Assembly (NCBI GenBank): GCA_022843945.1
Contig: JALHMR010000014.1
Span: forward strand, 57,075 to 121,074
DNA: 64,000 bases
From: Rhodospirillaceae bacterium
GTDB lineage: Bacteria; Pseudomonadota; Alphaproteobacteria; CACIAM-22H2
Direction: 5' to 3'
Each line of letters starts with the position of its first letter. Position 1 is the first letter of the stretch. The notes beneath the pieces are model-generated. The model ran no database searches. It saw only the letters and a list, made by a program, of their open reading frames with translations, and was not told the DNA's origin. A program made the position numbers and the translations under genes. Positions 18,173 to 25,701 of the stretch are shown one piece after another.

Positions 18173-19432
18173 ATGCCTGATTCGATGATCCACGCGGGGG
18201 GTTCCACCGAAGCGCCGCAGCATGCGGCGCAGTATCGCGCCGTGCGCGACACCACCACCGCGCTGGCGGCGCCGCTCAGCGCCGAGGATCAGCAGGTCCA
18301 GTCAATGCTGCTGGCCAGCCCGACGAAGTGGCACCTGGCGCACACGACCTGGTTTTTCGAGACCTTCATCCTCCGGGAGCGGGCGGCCGGCTACCGGGTC
18401 TTCGATCCGCACTATCACTACCTGTTCAACTCCTATTACGAAGCGCTGGGCGAGCGCGTCCCCCGGCCCGATCGGGGCCTGATCACGCGCCCGGGCCTGG
18501 ATGAGATTCATCGCTACCGGGAGCATGTCGATAACGCCATGGAGGCCTTGCTGGCCGACGGCGCCAGCGACCGGATCCAGGCGCTGGTCGAGATCGGCTG
18601 CCATCACGAGCAGCAGCATCAGGAGCTGATCCTGACGGACATCAAGCATGTCCTGTCGCTGAATCCGCTGGCTCCCGTCTATGCGCCGGCCCCCTCGCCA
18701 GTCGCCGCGACAGCGACGCCGAACGGCTGGGCCAGCTTCACGGGCGGGGTGCACGAGATCGGCCACGGCGGCCCAGGTTTCCACTTCGACAACGAAGCCC
18801 CCCGCCACCGGGTGTGGGTCGACGACTTCCGCCTCGCCACCCGGCCGGTGACCAACCGCGACTGGCTGGAATTCATCGCCGATGGCGGCTACGCCACGCC
18901 AAGTCTGTGGCTGTCGGATGGCTGGCAGACCGTGCAGGCGGAGAAATGGGAAGCCCCGCTCTACTGGCGCCGTCTCGACGGCGAATGGCGGGAGTTCACC
19001 ATGCATGGGCTGCGCGCCCCGCATCCGGACGCCCCGGTCTGTCACGTCAGCCATTACGAGGCCGACGCCTTTGCCCAATGGGCCGGCAAGCGCCTGCCGC
19101 GCGAAGCGGAATGGGAGATCGCCGCCCGCAGCGTTGCCGTCGACGGCCAGTTCCTCGACGATGGCATCATCCACCCCCTGCCTCGCGGTGGTGAAGGCTT
19201 GCGGATGTTCGGCGGCGTCTGGGAATGGACCCAGAGCCCCTACACGCCCTATCCCAGCTTCCGCCCCGCCGCGGGGGCGCTGGGCGAATACAACGGCAAG
19301 TTCATGTCCAACCAGATGGTCCTGCGCGGCGGATCGTGCGCCACGCCGCGCTCGCATATCCGCGCCACCTACCGCAACTTCTTCCCGCCCTCGGCGCGCT
19401 GGCAGTTCAGCGGCCTGCGTCTCGCCGAGTAA
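18173..19432 (+). CDS. egtB: Ergothioneine biosynthesis protein EgtB (hercynylcysteine sulfoxide synthase)
   Basis: A 419-residue non-haem iron enzyme that joins hercynine (or histidine betaine) with a cysteinyl thiol using O2. The N-terminal DinB-like domain supplies the iron ligands: H57 in WHLAHTTW and H145/H149 in HHEQQHQE. The C-terminal formylglycine-generating-enzyme-like domain (about residues 170-418) has FDNEAPRHRVWVDDF, KRLPREAEWEIAAR and the terminal YRNFFPPSARWQFSGLRLA motif. The methyltransferase partner EgtD, which often follows directly, is not in this window. A palindromic repeat follows the stop. Confidence 0.93.
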   Translation: MPDSMIHAGGSTEAPQHAAQYRAVRDTTTALAAPLSAEDQQVQSMLLASPTKWHLAHTTWFFETFILRERAAGYRVFDPHYHYLFNSYYEALGERVPRPDRGLITRPGLDEIHRYREHVDNAMEALLADGASDRIQALVEIGCHHEQQHQELILTDIKHVLSLNPLAPVYAPAPSPVAATATPNGWASFTGGVHEIGHGGPGFHFDNEAPRHRVWVDDFRLATRPVTNRDWLEFIADGGYATPSLWLSDGWQTVQAEKWEAPLYWRRLDGEWREFTMHGLRAPHPDAPVCHVSHYEADAFAQWAGKRLPREAEWEIAARSVAVDGQFLDDGIIHPLPRGGEGLRMFGGVWEWTQSPYTPYPSFRPAAGALGEYNGKFMSNQMVLRGGSCATPRSHIRATYRNFFPPSARWQFSGLRLAE

Positions 19433-19440
19433 CAGCCCCC

Positions 19441-19530
19441 TCACCCTACCCTCTCCCCAAAGGGGAGAGGGGTAAGAATGAAACGCACCTCCTGTCCCCT
19501 CCCCCCTTGCGGGGGAGGGCTAGGGTGGGG
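19441..19530. repeat. GC-rich palindromic intergenic repeat, copy 2
   Basis: Two hairpin units lie between the egtB stop and the protease gene: CTCTCCCC-AAA-GGGGAGAG at 19451-19469, then CCCCTCCCCCCTTGCGGGGG near 19497-19516. The outer CACCCTACCC and AGGGCTAGGGTG complete the palindrome. The same two-hairpin plan occurs at 2604-2705, so this is a dispersed repeat family. Placed between convergent genes it may act as a terminator or mRNA-stabilising element. Confidence 0.7.
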
Positions 19531-19552
19531 GGTGTGCCATAAGACGGCTCTC

Positions 19553-19607
19553 GCGCAACGCTTCGCGTTGCGCTGCCGCCGTGCCGGCGAACCGCAGACG
19601 GTTCGCC
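19553..19607 (-). terminator. Two 9-bp hairpins at the 3' end of the M48 protease gene
   Basis: Two perfect stems stand next to each other. One is GCGCAACGC-TTC-GCGTTGCGC at 19553-19573. The other is GGCGAACCG-CAGA-CGGTTCGCC at 19586-19607, whose last base is the first base of the stop-codon complement. No T-tract follows either stem, so factor-independent termination is not certain; RNA protection is an alternative. Confidence 0.4.
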
Positions 19608-21133
19608 TACTGCGCGGCGATGATCTTCACCCGGTCGCCGGCTTTCGGCTGCGCGCCGGGCGCCAGGCCGTTGAGCACGCGGAAGCGCGAGGCCGGCAGG
19701 TCGGCGATCGGCATCCGCTGCGCCAGGCTCTCAACAGTGTCGCCGGCCTGTACCCGCACGACCCGGATGCGGGGCGGCTGGGCGCTCTGCGCCTCGCGCT
19801 CGGTCAGCCGGCGGAAGGAATAGGTGGCGCGCCGGTAAGGCTCGCTGAGCTGGGCGGTGTCGGCTCTCTTCGATAGGAAGGTCAGCCGGTACATGGTCGC
19901 GGGATCGATCCGGATCGCCACCATCCGCACGTCGAATGTCCCATCCTGCGTCTGTGCCGCGGCCACGGCGGTGGCCGCCTGCAGGCCGTTGATGGTGATG
20001 GCTTCGACGCCGGTGAAGGGATTGTTGTTCATCCGCAGCTTGCGCACATAGTCGGCCGGCGCCAGGCCATCGGCATCGGTGCCTCCGCTTCTGTTGCGCG
20101 GCACACGATCGAAGATGATGCGCGCGCCGTTCTGCCCGCGCGCCATGACGTTGACGTCGCTGTTGAACAGGCGGAAGCCGGACGGGACTTCGAAGCGGAT
20201 GCGCAAACCCGGGTGGATGAATTCGCGGTTGACGATCCAGCCATTGTCGCGATCCCCGCCCCAGCCCATGCCATCGATGATATCCAGGTATTCGTCACGA
20301 CCGACACGCGCCTGCGCGTTGACCGCGCCCTGCTTGCGGGCTTCCTCGGTGGCGGCGCGCACGCGGTCCAGTGTGCGCGGATGGCTCTGCATGATGCTGA
20401 ATTCGTCGGCGGCACCCCCCTTGCCGGCAAGCTCCGCCGAGAGCGCGCTTTCGGCCTGCATCTTCGACAGGAAAGAGGCCATGGCGTTGTCATCGAAGCC
20501 GGTGCGGTCGAGATAGCGCACGCCCAGCGTATCGGCCTCGAATTCCTGCTCGCGCGAGTATCCCGCCAGGGCCATGCCAGCGCCGGCATTCGCCACCTGG
20601 CCGAACGGCCCGCCGAGCAGCACGCCGACCGCCGTCGATAGGATGCTGGCTCCCATCGCGGCGCTGTAGCGCTGCGCCGTGTGGCGCGCCGTGACGTGGC
20701 CGATTTCGTGACCGATGACCCCGGCCAGCTCCGCCTCGCTCGAGGCCAGGGCCATGAGCCCGCGCGTCACGTAGACGAACCCGCCGGGCAGCGCGAAGGC
20801 ATTGACGATGTCGCTGTTGAGGACGGTGAAGGTGAATTTGAGGTCGGCCATCTCGGAGTTCCTGGCCAGACGCTCGCCGAGCTGCTGCACATACTGGCGG
20901 ATTTTCGGATCCGGATATTCGCCGCCGAATTCCTTCAGGATCTTCGGATGCTCCTCGCGGCCGACCTCCTTCTCCTTGTCCTCCGACATGAAGCCCGTGA
21001 AGCTCGACCGGCCGGTCGCGGGATTGGTGCTGCAGCCGCCGACACCCGTGGCGAGCGTCAAGGCGAGCAGCGCGGCCACGACGGGACGCCATGACGGAGG
21101 CCGGGAGAAAAAGGCGCGGAAGGGGGTCATCAT
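19607..21133 (-). CDS. M48-family metalloprotease, lipoprotein, with LysM-like tail (BepA/LoiP-like)
   Basis: A 508-residue zinc protease exported to the periplasm. The signal sequence ends in a lipobox (VGGC, C34), so it is probably lipid-anchored. The catalytic HEIGH lies at residues 142-146, with the third zinc ligand in the EQEFEAD segment about 50 residues later. A middle region of unknown fold follows (about residues 290-440), and the last 55 residues (VQAGDTVESLAQRM and on) look like a peptidoglycan-binding LysM repeat. Related proteases (BepA, LoiP) clear misfolded outer-membrane proteins. It is divergent from a small gene on the plus strand across 185 bp. Confidence 0.92.
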   Translation of the reverse strand: MMTPFRAFFSRPPSWRPVVAALLALTLATGVGGCSTNPATGRSSFTGFMSEDKEKEVGREEHPKILKEFGGEYPDPKIRQYVQQLGERLARNSEMADLKFTFTVLNSDIVNAFALPGGFVYVTRGLMALASSEAELAGVIGHEIGHVTARHTAQRYSAAMGASILSTAVGVLLGGPFGQVANAGAGMALAGYSREQEFEADTLGVRYLDRTGFDDNAMASFLSKMQAESALSAELAGKGGAADEFSIMQSHPRTLDRVRAATEEARKQGAVNAQARVGRDEYLDIIDGMGWGGDRDNGWIVNREFIHPGLRIRFEVPSGFRLFNSDVNVMARGQNGARIIFDRVPRNRSGGTDADGLAPADYVRKLRMNNNPFTGVEAITINGLQAATAVAAAQTQDGTFDVRMVAIRIDPATMYRLTFLSKRADTAQLSEPYRRATYSFRRLTEREAQSAQPPRIRVVRVQAGDTVESLAQRMPIADLPASRFRVLNGLAPGAQPKAGDRVKIIAAQ

Positions 21134-21274
21134 CCTCGGGTTCCTGGACGGTACGGATTTGACGCTATTTTAAGCCAAGGGCGGAAGCAATATCCCTTTC
21201 GTTCCAATGCTTTACCATCACGACTCGCCTGGAAAAGCCCATGAATTCAGTGGATTTTCGGGACCTGGGCAGTG

Positions 21275-21280
21275 TATAAA
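21275..21280 (+). promoter_or_regulatory. Possible -10 element (TATAAA) of the small gene at 21319
   Basis: TATAAA stands out in a locally AT-richer stretch 39 bp before the ATG of the small plus-strand gene. No convincing TTGACA-like box is seen 17 bp upstream (GGATTT there), so the assignment is weak. Confidence 0.3.
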
Positions 21281-21318
21281 TACCGTAACAGCCGAGCCAG
21301 AAAGGCTCAGGAAAAGTA

Positions 21319-21639
21319 ATGGACCTGGTACCGATCAACGCGTTTGGACGCCCGCTCGTCCAGCCGTCAGTCGCTAATCGCGACACGCTGGGCGTGCGTC
21401 CCGTCAACGATCCGCGCGAAGCACAAATTCCCGCCTCGGCCCTGGCGACGCGGAATGCGGCTGACCTGCGCCAGGCCAACGGCCCGCGGCAGTCGTCGAG
21501 CAGCGGCGATACGCGCGAGAAAGAGAACGAGGCCGGTGACGTGCGCTCCAAGGCCCGCACCGGCGCACACCATAGCCGCCAGCCGCTCAGCGAAGATGGC
21601 GCCGACGCCCCAGGCTCGCAGGTCGATCTGACCGTCTGA
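21319..21639 (+). CDS. Small hydrophilic, probably disordered protein of unknown function
   Basis: A 106-residue protein preceded by AGGAAAAGTA, a good ribosome-binding site, and followed 28 bp later by a factor-independent terminator, so it looks like a genuine single-gene unit. The sequence has no signal peptide, no hydrophobic core and no cysteine. It is rich in Ser, Arg, Asp, Gln and Ala, with a charged SSSSGDTREKENEAGDVRSK stretch in the middle. This suggests an intrinsically unstructured protein. I do not recognise a family. Confidence 0.6.
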   Translation: MDLVPINAFGRPLVQPSVANRDTLGVRPVNDPREAQIPASALATRNAADLRQANGPRQSSSSGDTREKENEAGDVRSKARTGAHHSRQPLSEDGADAPGSQVDLTV

Positions 21640-21667
21640 GATCACCGTCGCCCTGCCGGTTTTGCCG

Positions 21668-21688
21668 CCCCGCGCTTGCGGGGTTTTT
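21668..21688 (+). terminator. Factor-independent terminator
   Basis: A perfect stem CCCCGC-GCTT-GCGGGG at 21668-21683 is followed directly by TTTTT. It ends the small plus-strand gene at 21319-21639. The acyltransferase gene ends just beyond it on the other strand, and the hairpin may serve that side too, though without a T-tract. Confidence 0.85.
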
Positions 21689-21707
21689 CATGTCTGCCGC
21701 CCGGCTC

Positions 21708-22640
21708 CTAGAGCCAGGTTCCAGCGAGCGTGAACACCTCACCGCCCAGGCCGAGCTTGAAGCGCGCCACGCCCGGCGCGCGGCGCGTGTCGATGCCGCC
21801 CAGATCGAGAGCCTCGACGCCATCCTCCTTGAGCGTCGCGATGCCACGCCACAGCAACAGGGTCTGGGCATCGACATCACGGCCCTGCGGGCCGCTCCAG
21901 CCGACGTAGTAGGTCGCCGTAGTGCCGTGGGTGAGGAAGAGCGCGCCCGCCACCCGGTCACTGCCCAGGGCGCCGGTGACGATCGTGACGTCCGATTTAC
22001 GGGCGCAGGCCGCGGCGAAACCGCGGATCAGCGCCGGCGACGGCGCGCGGAAGCCGCGGTGCCGGCGAAACGCATCGTGACGCTCCAGCAGCCAGTCGAG
22101 CGCCCGGCCGGCGCGGGTGATCTGCACCTTGAGCTTCGACCGTTCGGCGCCGCGCAACGCGTTGCGCCATTTCTGATCGAGGCCCGCCTCGATCTTCTCC
22201 ACGGGACGCCGCAGGTCGAGCCAGACGGATGAGTAGCCGGTGATCATCGGGCGGGCGCCCAGCGCCCGCATGGCCCGGTGGCTGTCCGGCGTGTCGGTCA
22301 GCTCCGGCATCCACAGCAGCAAGCGACGCTCCCGCAAGCGGAAGGCGCCCTTGATCGCGGCCCGCCCCTCGCGGCGCTCGCCCTCGCCCGCCGCGGGCAG
22401 CCAGAGCGGCCCGCGCAGGATCTCGCAGATCTGCAGGATGCCGAGCATCGGCCGGCGCAGCACCTGCACCAGGCCGATAGGGTCGCCATCCCCGCGCACC
22501 AGCGCCCGCTCCACCGCATGTGCCTGGGCCGCCGCGGCCGTGCCGTAGCTCCAGCTCTGCTCCAGCGTCGAGCGCGGGACGGCGAGCATCAGCCGCTCCC
22601 ATTCGCCCTGCTTCGGCTGCCAGTCGAGCGTGACCCCCAC
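21708..22640 (-). CDS. FemAB/GNAT-like acyltransferase
   Basis: A 310-residue protein starting at a GTG (22640) after AGGGAATAGGGAC. It has the FemAB-type double GNAT arrangement. The first half contains EQSWSYGTAAAAQ, and the second holds DQKWRNALRGAERSKLKV, then GALFLTHGTTATYYVGWSG and YALDLGG-like motifs near residue 285 (VEALDLGGIDTRRAPGVARF). Such enzymes transfer amino acids from tRNA to peptidoglycan precursors or acylate polysaccharides and lipids. In alphaproteobacteria they are often linked to envelope polysaccharides, but nothing nearby fixes the substrate. Confidence 0.82.
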   Translation of the reverse strand: MGVTLDWQPKQGEWERLMLAVPRSTLEQSWSYGTAAAAQAHAVERALVRGDGDPIGLVQVLRRPMLGILQICEILRGPLWLPAAGEGERREGRAAIKGAFRLRERRLLLWMPELTDTPDSHRAMRALGARPMITGYSSVWLDLRRPVEKIEAGLDQKWRNALRGAERSKLKVQITRAGRALDWLLERHDAFRRHRGFRAPSPALIRGFAAACARKSDVTIVTGALGSDRVAGALFLTHGTTATYYVGWSGPQGRDVDAQTLLLWRGIATLKEDGVEALDLGGIDTRRAPGVARFKLGLGGEVFTLAGTWL

Positions 22641-22683
22641 GTCCCTATTCCCTCATCCCCATTCCTGCGGCAGCATAAGCGCC

Positions 22684-22890
22684 ATGCTTGGTCTGCCGTT
22701 CCGCCGCTCCACCCCCGTCAAAGGCGTCGTCGCCGAAGGGCCGCGCTTCACCCTCTGGGCGGGGCTCTATTTCTTCGGCTTCGTCGCCGGACCGTTCCTG
22801 CTGGCCTGCCTGGCGCTCGATATCGGGTTCTATTTCCTGTTCAAGAACGTCTTCAACAGCTGCTACGGCGTGCTCTGCTTCTTCGAATAG
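22684..22890 (+). CDS. Small membrane protein of unknown function
   Basis: A 68-residue protein from the ATG at 22684. It has a short basic N-terminus (LPFRRSTPVKG), then a long hydrophobic stretch (about residues 22-55: LYFFGFVAGPFLLACLALDI and on) that could form one or two membrane helices. A cysteine-containing tail follows (SCYGVLCFFE). No family is recognised. The upstream ribosome-binding site is weak. It runs head to head with the acyltransferase gene and ends 2 bp before the nitroreductase stop on the other strand. Confidence 0.5.
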   Translation: MLGLPFRRSTPVKGVVAEGPRFTLWAGLYFFGFVAGPFLLACLALDIGFYFLFKNVFNSCYGVLCFFE

Positions 22891-22892
22891 TC

Positions 22893-23477
22893 TCAGAGGA
22901 TCTGGCACGCCTCGTCGAAGGGCAGGCGCGGCGAGCGTGGGAACAACCCGGCCGGATCGCCGTAACCCAGGTTGCACAGGAAGTTCGATTTGACCCGACC
23001 ATCGGGAAAAAACTCGGCGTCGAGCGTGGCGTTGTCGAAGCCGGACATCGGTCCGCAATCGAGTCCGACCGCGCGCGCCGCGATGATCATATAGGCGCCC
23101 TGCAGCGTGCCGTTGCGGAAGGCCGTGCTCTGGATCACGTCGGGCTTGCCGGCGAACCAGCCGCGCGCCGACTGGTCGTGCGGAAACAGCCGGGGCAGCA
23201 GATCATAGAACTCGGTGTCATAGGCGATGATCGCCGTCGCGGGCGCCGCCATCGTCTTGGCGCGGTTGCCGGCACTCAGGGCGGGCTCCAGGCGTTTCTT
23301 GGCTTCAGGGGTACGGATGAACAGGAGGCGGGCCGGCGAGCAGTTGGCGCTGGTGGGCCCCCATTTCATCAGCTCGTAGACCTGGCGCAGGGTCTCGTCG
23401 GCCACCGGCCTGGGCAGCCAGGCATTGTGGGTGCGGGCGTTGCGGAATATGACGTCTAGCGCGCGGTCATCCAGCAT
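22893..23477 (-). CDS. Nitroreductase family protein, RutE/HadB-like (malonic semialdehyde reductase type)
   Basis: A 194-residue FMN-dependent oxidoreductase, matching the usual 196 residues of RutE. The ATG at 23477 gives the typical start ([19 protein letters not shown]). Family motifs follow: [20 protein letters not shown] near residue 35 and [20 protein letters not shown] near 135. The C-terminal end is [20 protein letters not shown]. RutE reduces the toxic aldehyde formed in uracil breakdown. No other rut genes are present here, so a different enal or semialdehyde substrate is possible. Confidence 0.9.
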   Translation of the reverse strand: MLDDRALDVIFRNARTHNAWLPRPVADETLRQVYELMKWGPTSANCSPARLLFIRTPEAKKRLEPALSAGNRAKTMAAPATAIIAYDTEFYDLLPRLFPHDQSARGWFAGKPDVIQSTAFRNGTLQGAYMIIAARAVGLDCGPMSGFDNATLDAEFFPDGRVKSNFLCNLGYGDPAGLFPRSPRLPFDEACQIL

Positions 23478-23550
23478 GGACAGGGGTCCCCGACAAGCCA
23501 ATGGCAGCACGCCAGTATAGCCGCGCGTCGCGGCAACCGGACAAGGGCCG

Positions 23551-24357
23551 ATGATTCTCGAGGCCCTGGAATGGCTGGCGACGCCCTGCCCGCGCCCCCT
23601 GCGCGACATGGGCTATCTCAGCGAGCTGATCGCCATCGGCGCGCGCCATCGGCGCTGCCGCGCCGCCTGGGCGGACCACCTGTCGCGCAGCCGCCAGGCG
23701 ATCCTCGACGCGGCCGCGCAGGCGCCGAACCGGCGCAAGGCGATCGTGCTCGGCTCCGGCCGGCTGCTCGACGTGCCCCTGGCGGCGCTGGCGGCACAAT
23801 TCGAATCGGTGACCCTGGTCGACGCCGTGCATCCGCTGGCGGCCCGCTGGCAGGCGCGGCGCCAGGCCAACGTGACGCTGGTCACTCGTGACGTCACCGG
23901 GATCATTGACGCCCTGCATCGCTGGCGGCCAGGCGAGCCGCTCCCCGTGCCGCGGTCGCTGGACATGATCCACGCGCCCGATGTCGATCTGGTCGTCTCG
24001 CTCAACCTGCTCTCGCAGCTTGGCGTGCTGCCCAGCGAGTGGATCGAGAAACGGGCCGGGCCGGCGGGGCACGCGTCGGCCGAAGCGCTTTCCGCGGCGC
24101 TGACCCGCACCCATCTCGACGACCTCGCCCGCTGTGCGGGGCGCGTCTGCCTGATCGGCGATGTCGAGTGGTGGCGGGCGAGCGCCGATGGCACGGTCGC
24201 CGAGCGCTCGAGCTCGATCGACGGCATCGAAGCGCCAACCGCCCTGGCCGAATGGATCTGGCCGATGGCGCCGGCGCCCGAAGCCGATCCCCTTCTCAGC
24301 GAGTTCCGGCGGGTGATCGTCGCTCGCGATCCGGGGAAATCCGCTCAGGCCGGATAG
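23551..24357 (+). CDS. Protein of unknown function with methyltransferase-like fold
   Basis: A 268-residue protein. A segment near residues 64-76 ([14 protein letters not shown]) followed by VTLVDAVHP about 20 residues later has the pattern of a SAM-binding Rossmann fold (motif I and the acidic end of strand 2). The usual PGT-type catalytic motifs are not seen, and [20 protein letters not shown] would be the strand 4 region. I call it a methyltransferase-like protein without a known substrate. It is divergent from the nitroreductase gene and overlaps the convergent ketopantoate-reductase gene by 13 bp. Confidence 0.7.
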   Translation: MILEALEWLATPCPRPLRDMGYLSELIAIGARHRRCRAAWADHLSRSRQAILDAAAQAPNRRKAIVLGSGRLLDVPLAALAAQFESVTLVDAVHPLAARWQARRQANVTLVTRDVTGIIDALHRWRPGEPLPVPRSLDMIHAPDVDLVVSLNLLSQLGVLPSEWIEKRAGPAGHASAEALSAALTRTHLDDLARCAGRVCLIGDVEWWRASADGTVAERSSSIDGIEAPTALAEWIWPMAPAPEADPLLSEFRRVIVARDPGKSAQAG

Positions 24358-25325
24358 AGACCGGCGACGCGGGCCTTGTGAAGGCAGAGGGCCTGTATCG
24401 TCTCGATGGTCGGCGTCGGCACGTCGACCAGCCTGGCCAGCTCGATGGTCGCGGCGAGGAAGGCGTCGAGCTCCATCGGCCGGTTCTTCTCGAGGTCCTG
24501 GAGCATTGACGGCTTGAACTCGCCGAGCTTGGCGCCGAGATCGATACGCGCCTCGATGGTCATGCCGGGATCGAGACCGAACCTGTTGCCAGCGGCGACC
24601 GCCTCTTCCATCATCGCCGCGCAGAGCTTGCGCAGGCCGGGATCGCGCGCCATGCCCAAGAGCGTGCCGCCGGTCAGGATGCTGACCGGGCCCATCGACA
24701 TGTTGCCCAGCAGCTTCATCCACACCGCCTGCTGGATGCGCGGATGGACCTCAGCGCGCAGGCCGGAGCCGGTGATCGCCTGGGCCAGGGCGCGGACGCG
24801 CGGGCTTTCGCCGCCGGCCGGCTCGCCGAGGATGAACAGGTCGCCCGAGCTGTGGCGGATCACGCCGGGGGCCGGCACCGAGCAGCCGGCATGTACGACG
24901 CAGCCGATGATGCGCCGCGCTTCGAGCCCGCGGGCGAGCGTGCCGTCGGGATCGACGCTGGCCAGGCGGCGGCCGTCATGCGCGCCGCCGAAGCCCTGGA
25001 AGAACCACCAGGGGATGCCGTTGAGCGCCGTGACGATGGTGGTCTCGGGGCCGAGCAGCGGGCGGATGGTCTTGGCGACCGACGGCAGGGCCGGCGCCTT
25101 GACGCTGACGATGACGTGGTCCTGCGGCCCGAGTTCGACGGTCTCGGCCGAGGCCCGGGGCCGGCTCTTGAGCGTGCGCCCGCCGATCTCCAGGGCGAGG
25201 CCGTTGCTCTTGAGCGCCTGGAGATGCGCGCCGCGGGCCACCAGGCTGATCTCGTGCCCGGCTTCGGCCAGCATGGCGCCGAGATAGCCGCCGATCGCCC
25301 CCGCCCCGAAGATACAGATACGCAT
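24345..25325 (-). CDS. Ketopantoate reductase family protein (2-dehydropantoate 2-reductase, PanE/ApbA-like)
   Basis: A 326-residue NADPH-dependent reductase. The ATG at 25325 places the nucleotide-binding loop MRICIFGAGAIGGYLGAML at the very N-terminus, as in PanE. The conserved lysine region (QAVWMKLLGNMSMGPVSILT, about residues 200-219) supplies the catalytic Lys and the Asn of the substrate pocket. PanE makes pantoate for coenzyme A synthesis. Many paralogues of this family act on other 2-oxo acids, and this one has no pan genes nearby, so the exact substrate is open. The frame is open further upstream but is not conserved there. Confidence 0.87.
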   Translation of the reverse strand: MRICIFGAGAIGGYLGAMLAEAGHEISLVARGAHLQALKSNGLALEIGGRTLKSRPRASAETVELGPQDHVIVSVKAPALPSVAKTIRPLLGPETTIVTALNGIPWWFFQGFGGAHDGRRLASVDPDGTLARGLEARRIIGCVVHAGCSVPAPGVIRHSSGDLFILGEPAGGESPRVRALAQAITGSGLRAEVHPRIQQAVWMKLLGNMSMGPVSILTGGTLLGMARDPGLRKLCAAMMEEAVAAGNRFGLDPGMTIEARIDLGAKLGEFKPSMLQDLEKNRPMELDAFLAATIELARLVDVPTPTIETIQALCLHKARVAGLYPA

Positions 25326-25401
25326 AAGCTTGCCGCCTGCCCGCTGTTGTCGCGACAGCCATAGGGCGCTAGGCTGGCGCGCGTCAAGGATTGGGGTCCC
25401 G

Positions 25402-25605
25402 ATGGCGGGCGAAACGATCACTGTTGGCGAGACCTTCTGCGTGGCCGCGCATCCTTATCTGCGCTGGACGGTGGTCGAGGTCGCCGCCGAGCCGGGCGCT
25501 GTTCCCCACGTCACGCTGCGCAGCTCGGCCGATCCCGCGGTCCAGCGTGTGGTGGCGCTGCCGGTGCTGCAAAACCCGGCGCGTTTCACCCGTCTCGCCG
25601 CCTGA
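25402..25605 (+). CDS. Small protein of unknown function
   Basis: A 67-residue protein from the ATG at 25402, with GGATTGGGG a few bases before it. The sequence looks like a small all-beta domain (ETITVGETFCVAAHPYLRWT, then WTVVEVAAEP and HVTLRSSA) and has a single cysteine. No signal peptide is visible and I recognise no family. It is divergent from the ketopantoate-reductase gene and followed by a strong hairpin. Confidence 0.5.
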   Translation: MAGETITVGETFCVAAHPYLRWTVVEVAAEPGAVPHVTLRSSADPAVQRVVALPVLQNPARFTRLAA

Positions 25606-25616
25606 GTGGTTCACGC

Positions 25617-25642
25617 GGAACAAAAACAATTTGCGGCAAGTT
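25617..25642 (+). promoter_or_regulatory. Possible EcfG-type promoter of the alpha/beta-hydrolase gene
   Basis: GGAAC at 25617-25621 and GTT at 25640-25642, separated by 18 bp, fit the GGAAC-N16/17-cGTT pattern of alphaproteobacterial general-stress promoters. The base before GTT is A rather than C. It lies 60 bp before the ATG at 25702. The -10 part overlaps the left arm of a hairpin, so the match could be fortuitous. Confidence 0.4.
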
Positions 25643-25677
25643 TTATCGATTAAGCCTTTCGGCTTTGACAAAACTTG
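25637..25677. repeat. Nested inverted repeat (hairpin)
   Basis: The outer arms CAAGTTTT (25637-25644) and AAAACTTG (25670-25677) are perfect. Inside them AAGCC-TTTC-GGCTT (25652-25665) forms a second stem. In RNA this would be a long hairpin 24 bp before the hydrolase ATG. It could terminate the small upstream gene or act as a leader element or operator of the hydrolase gene. Confidence 0.6.
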
Positions 25678-25701
25678 TCTGCGTCGGCTAAGCACGTTGG
25701 G

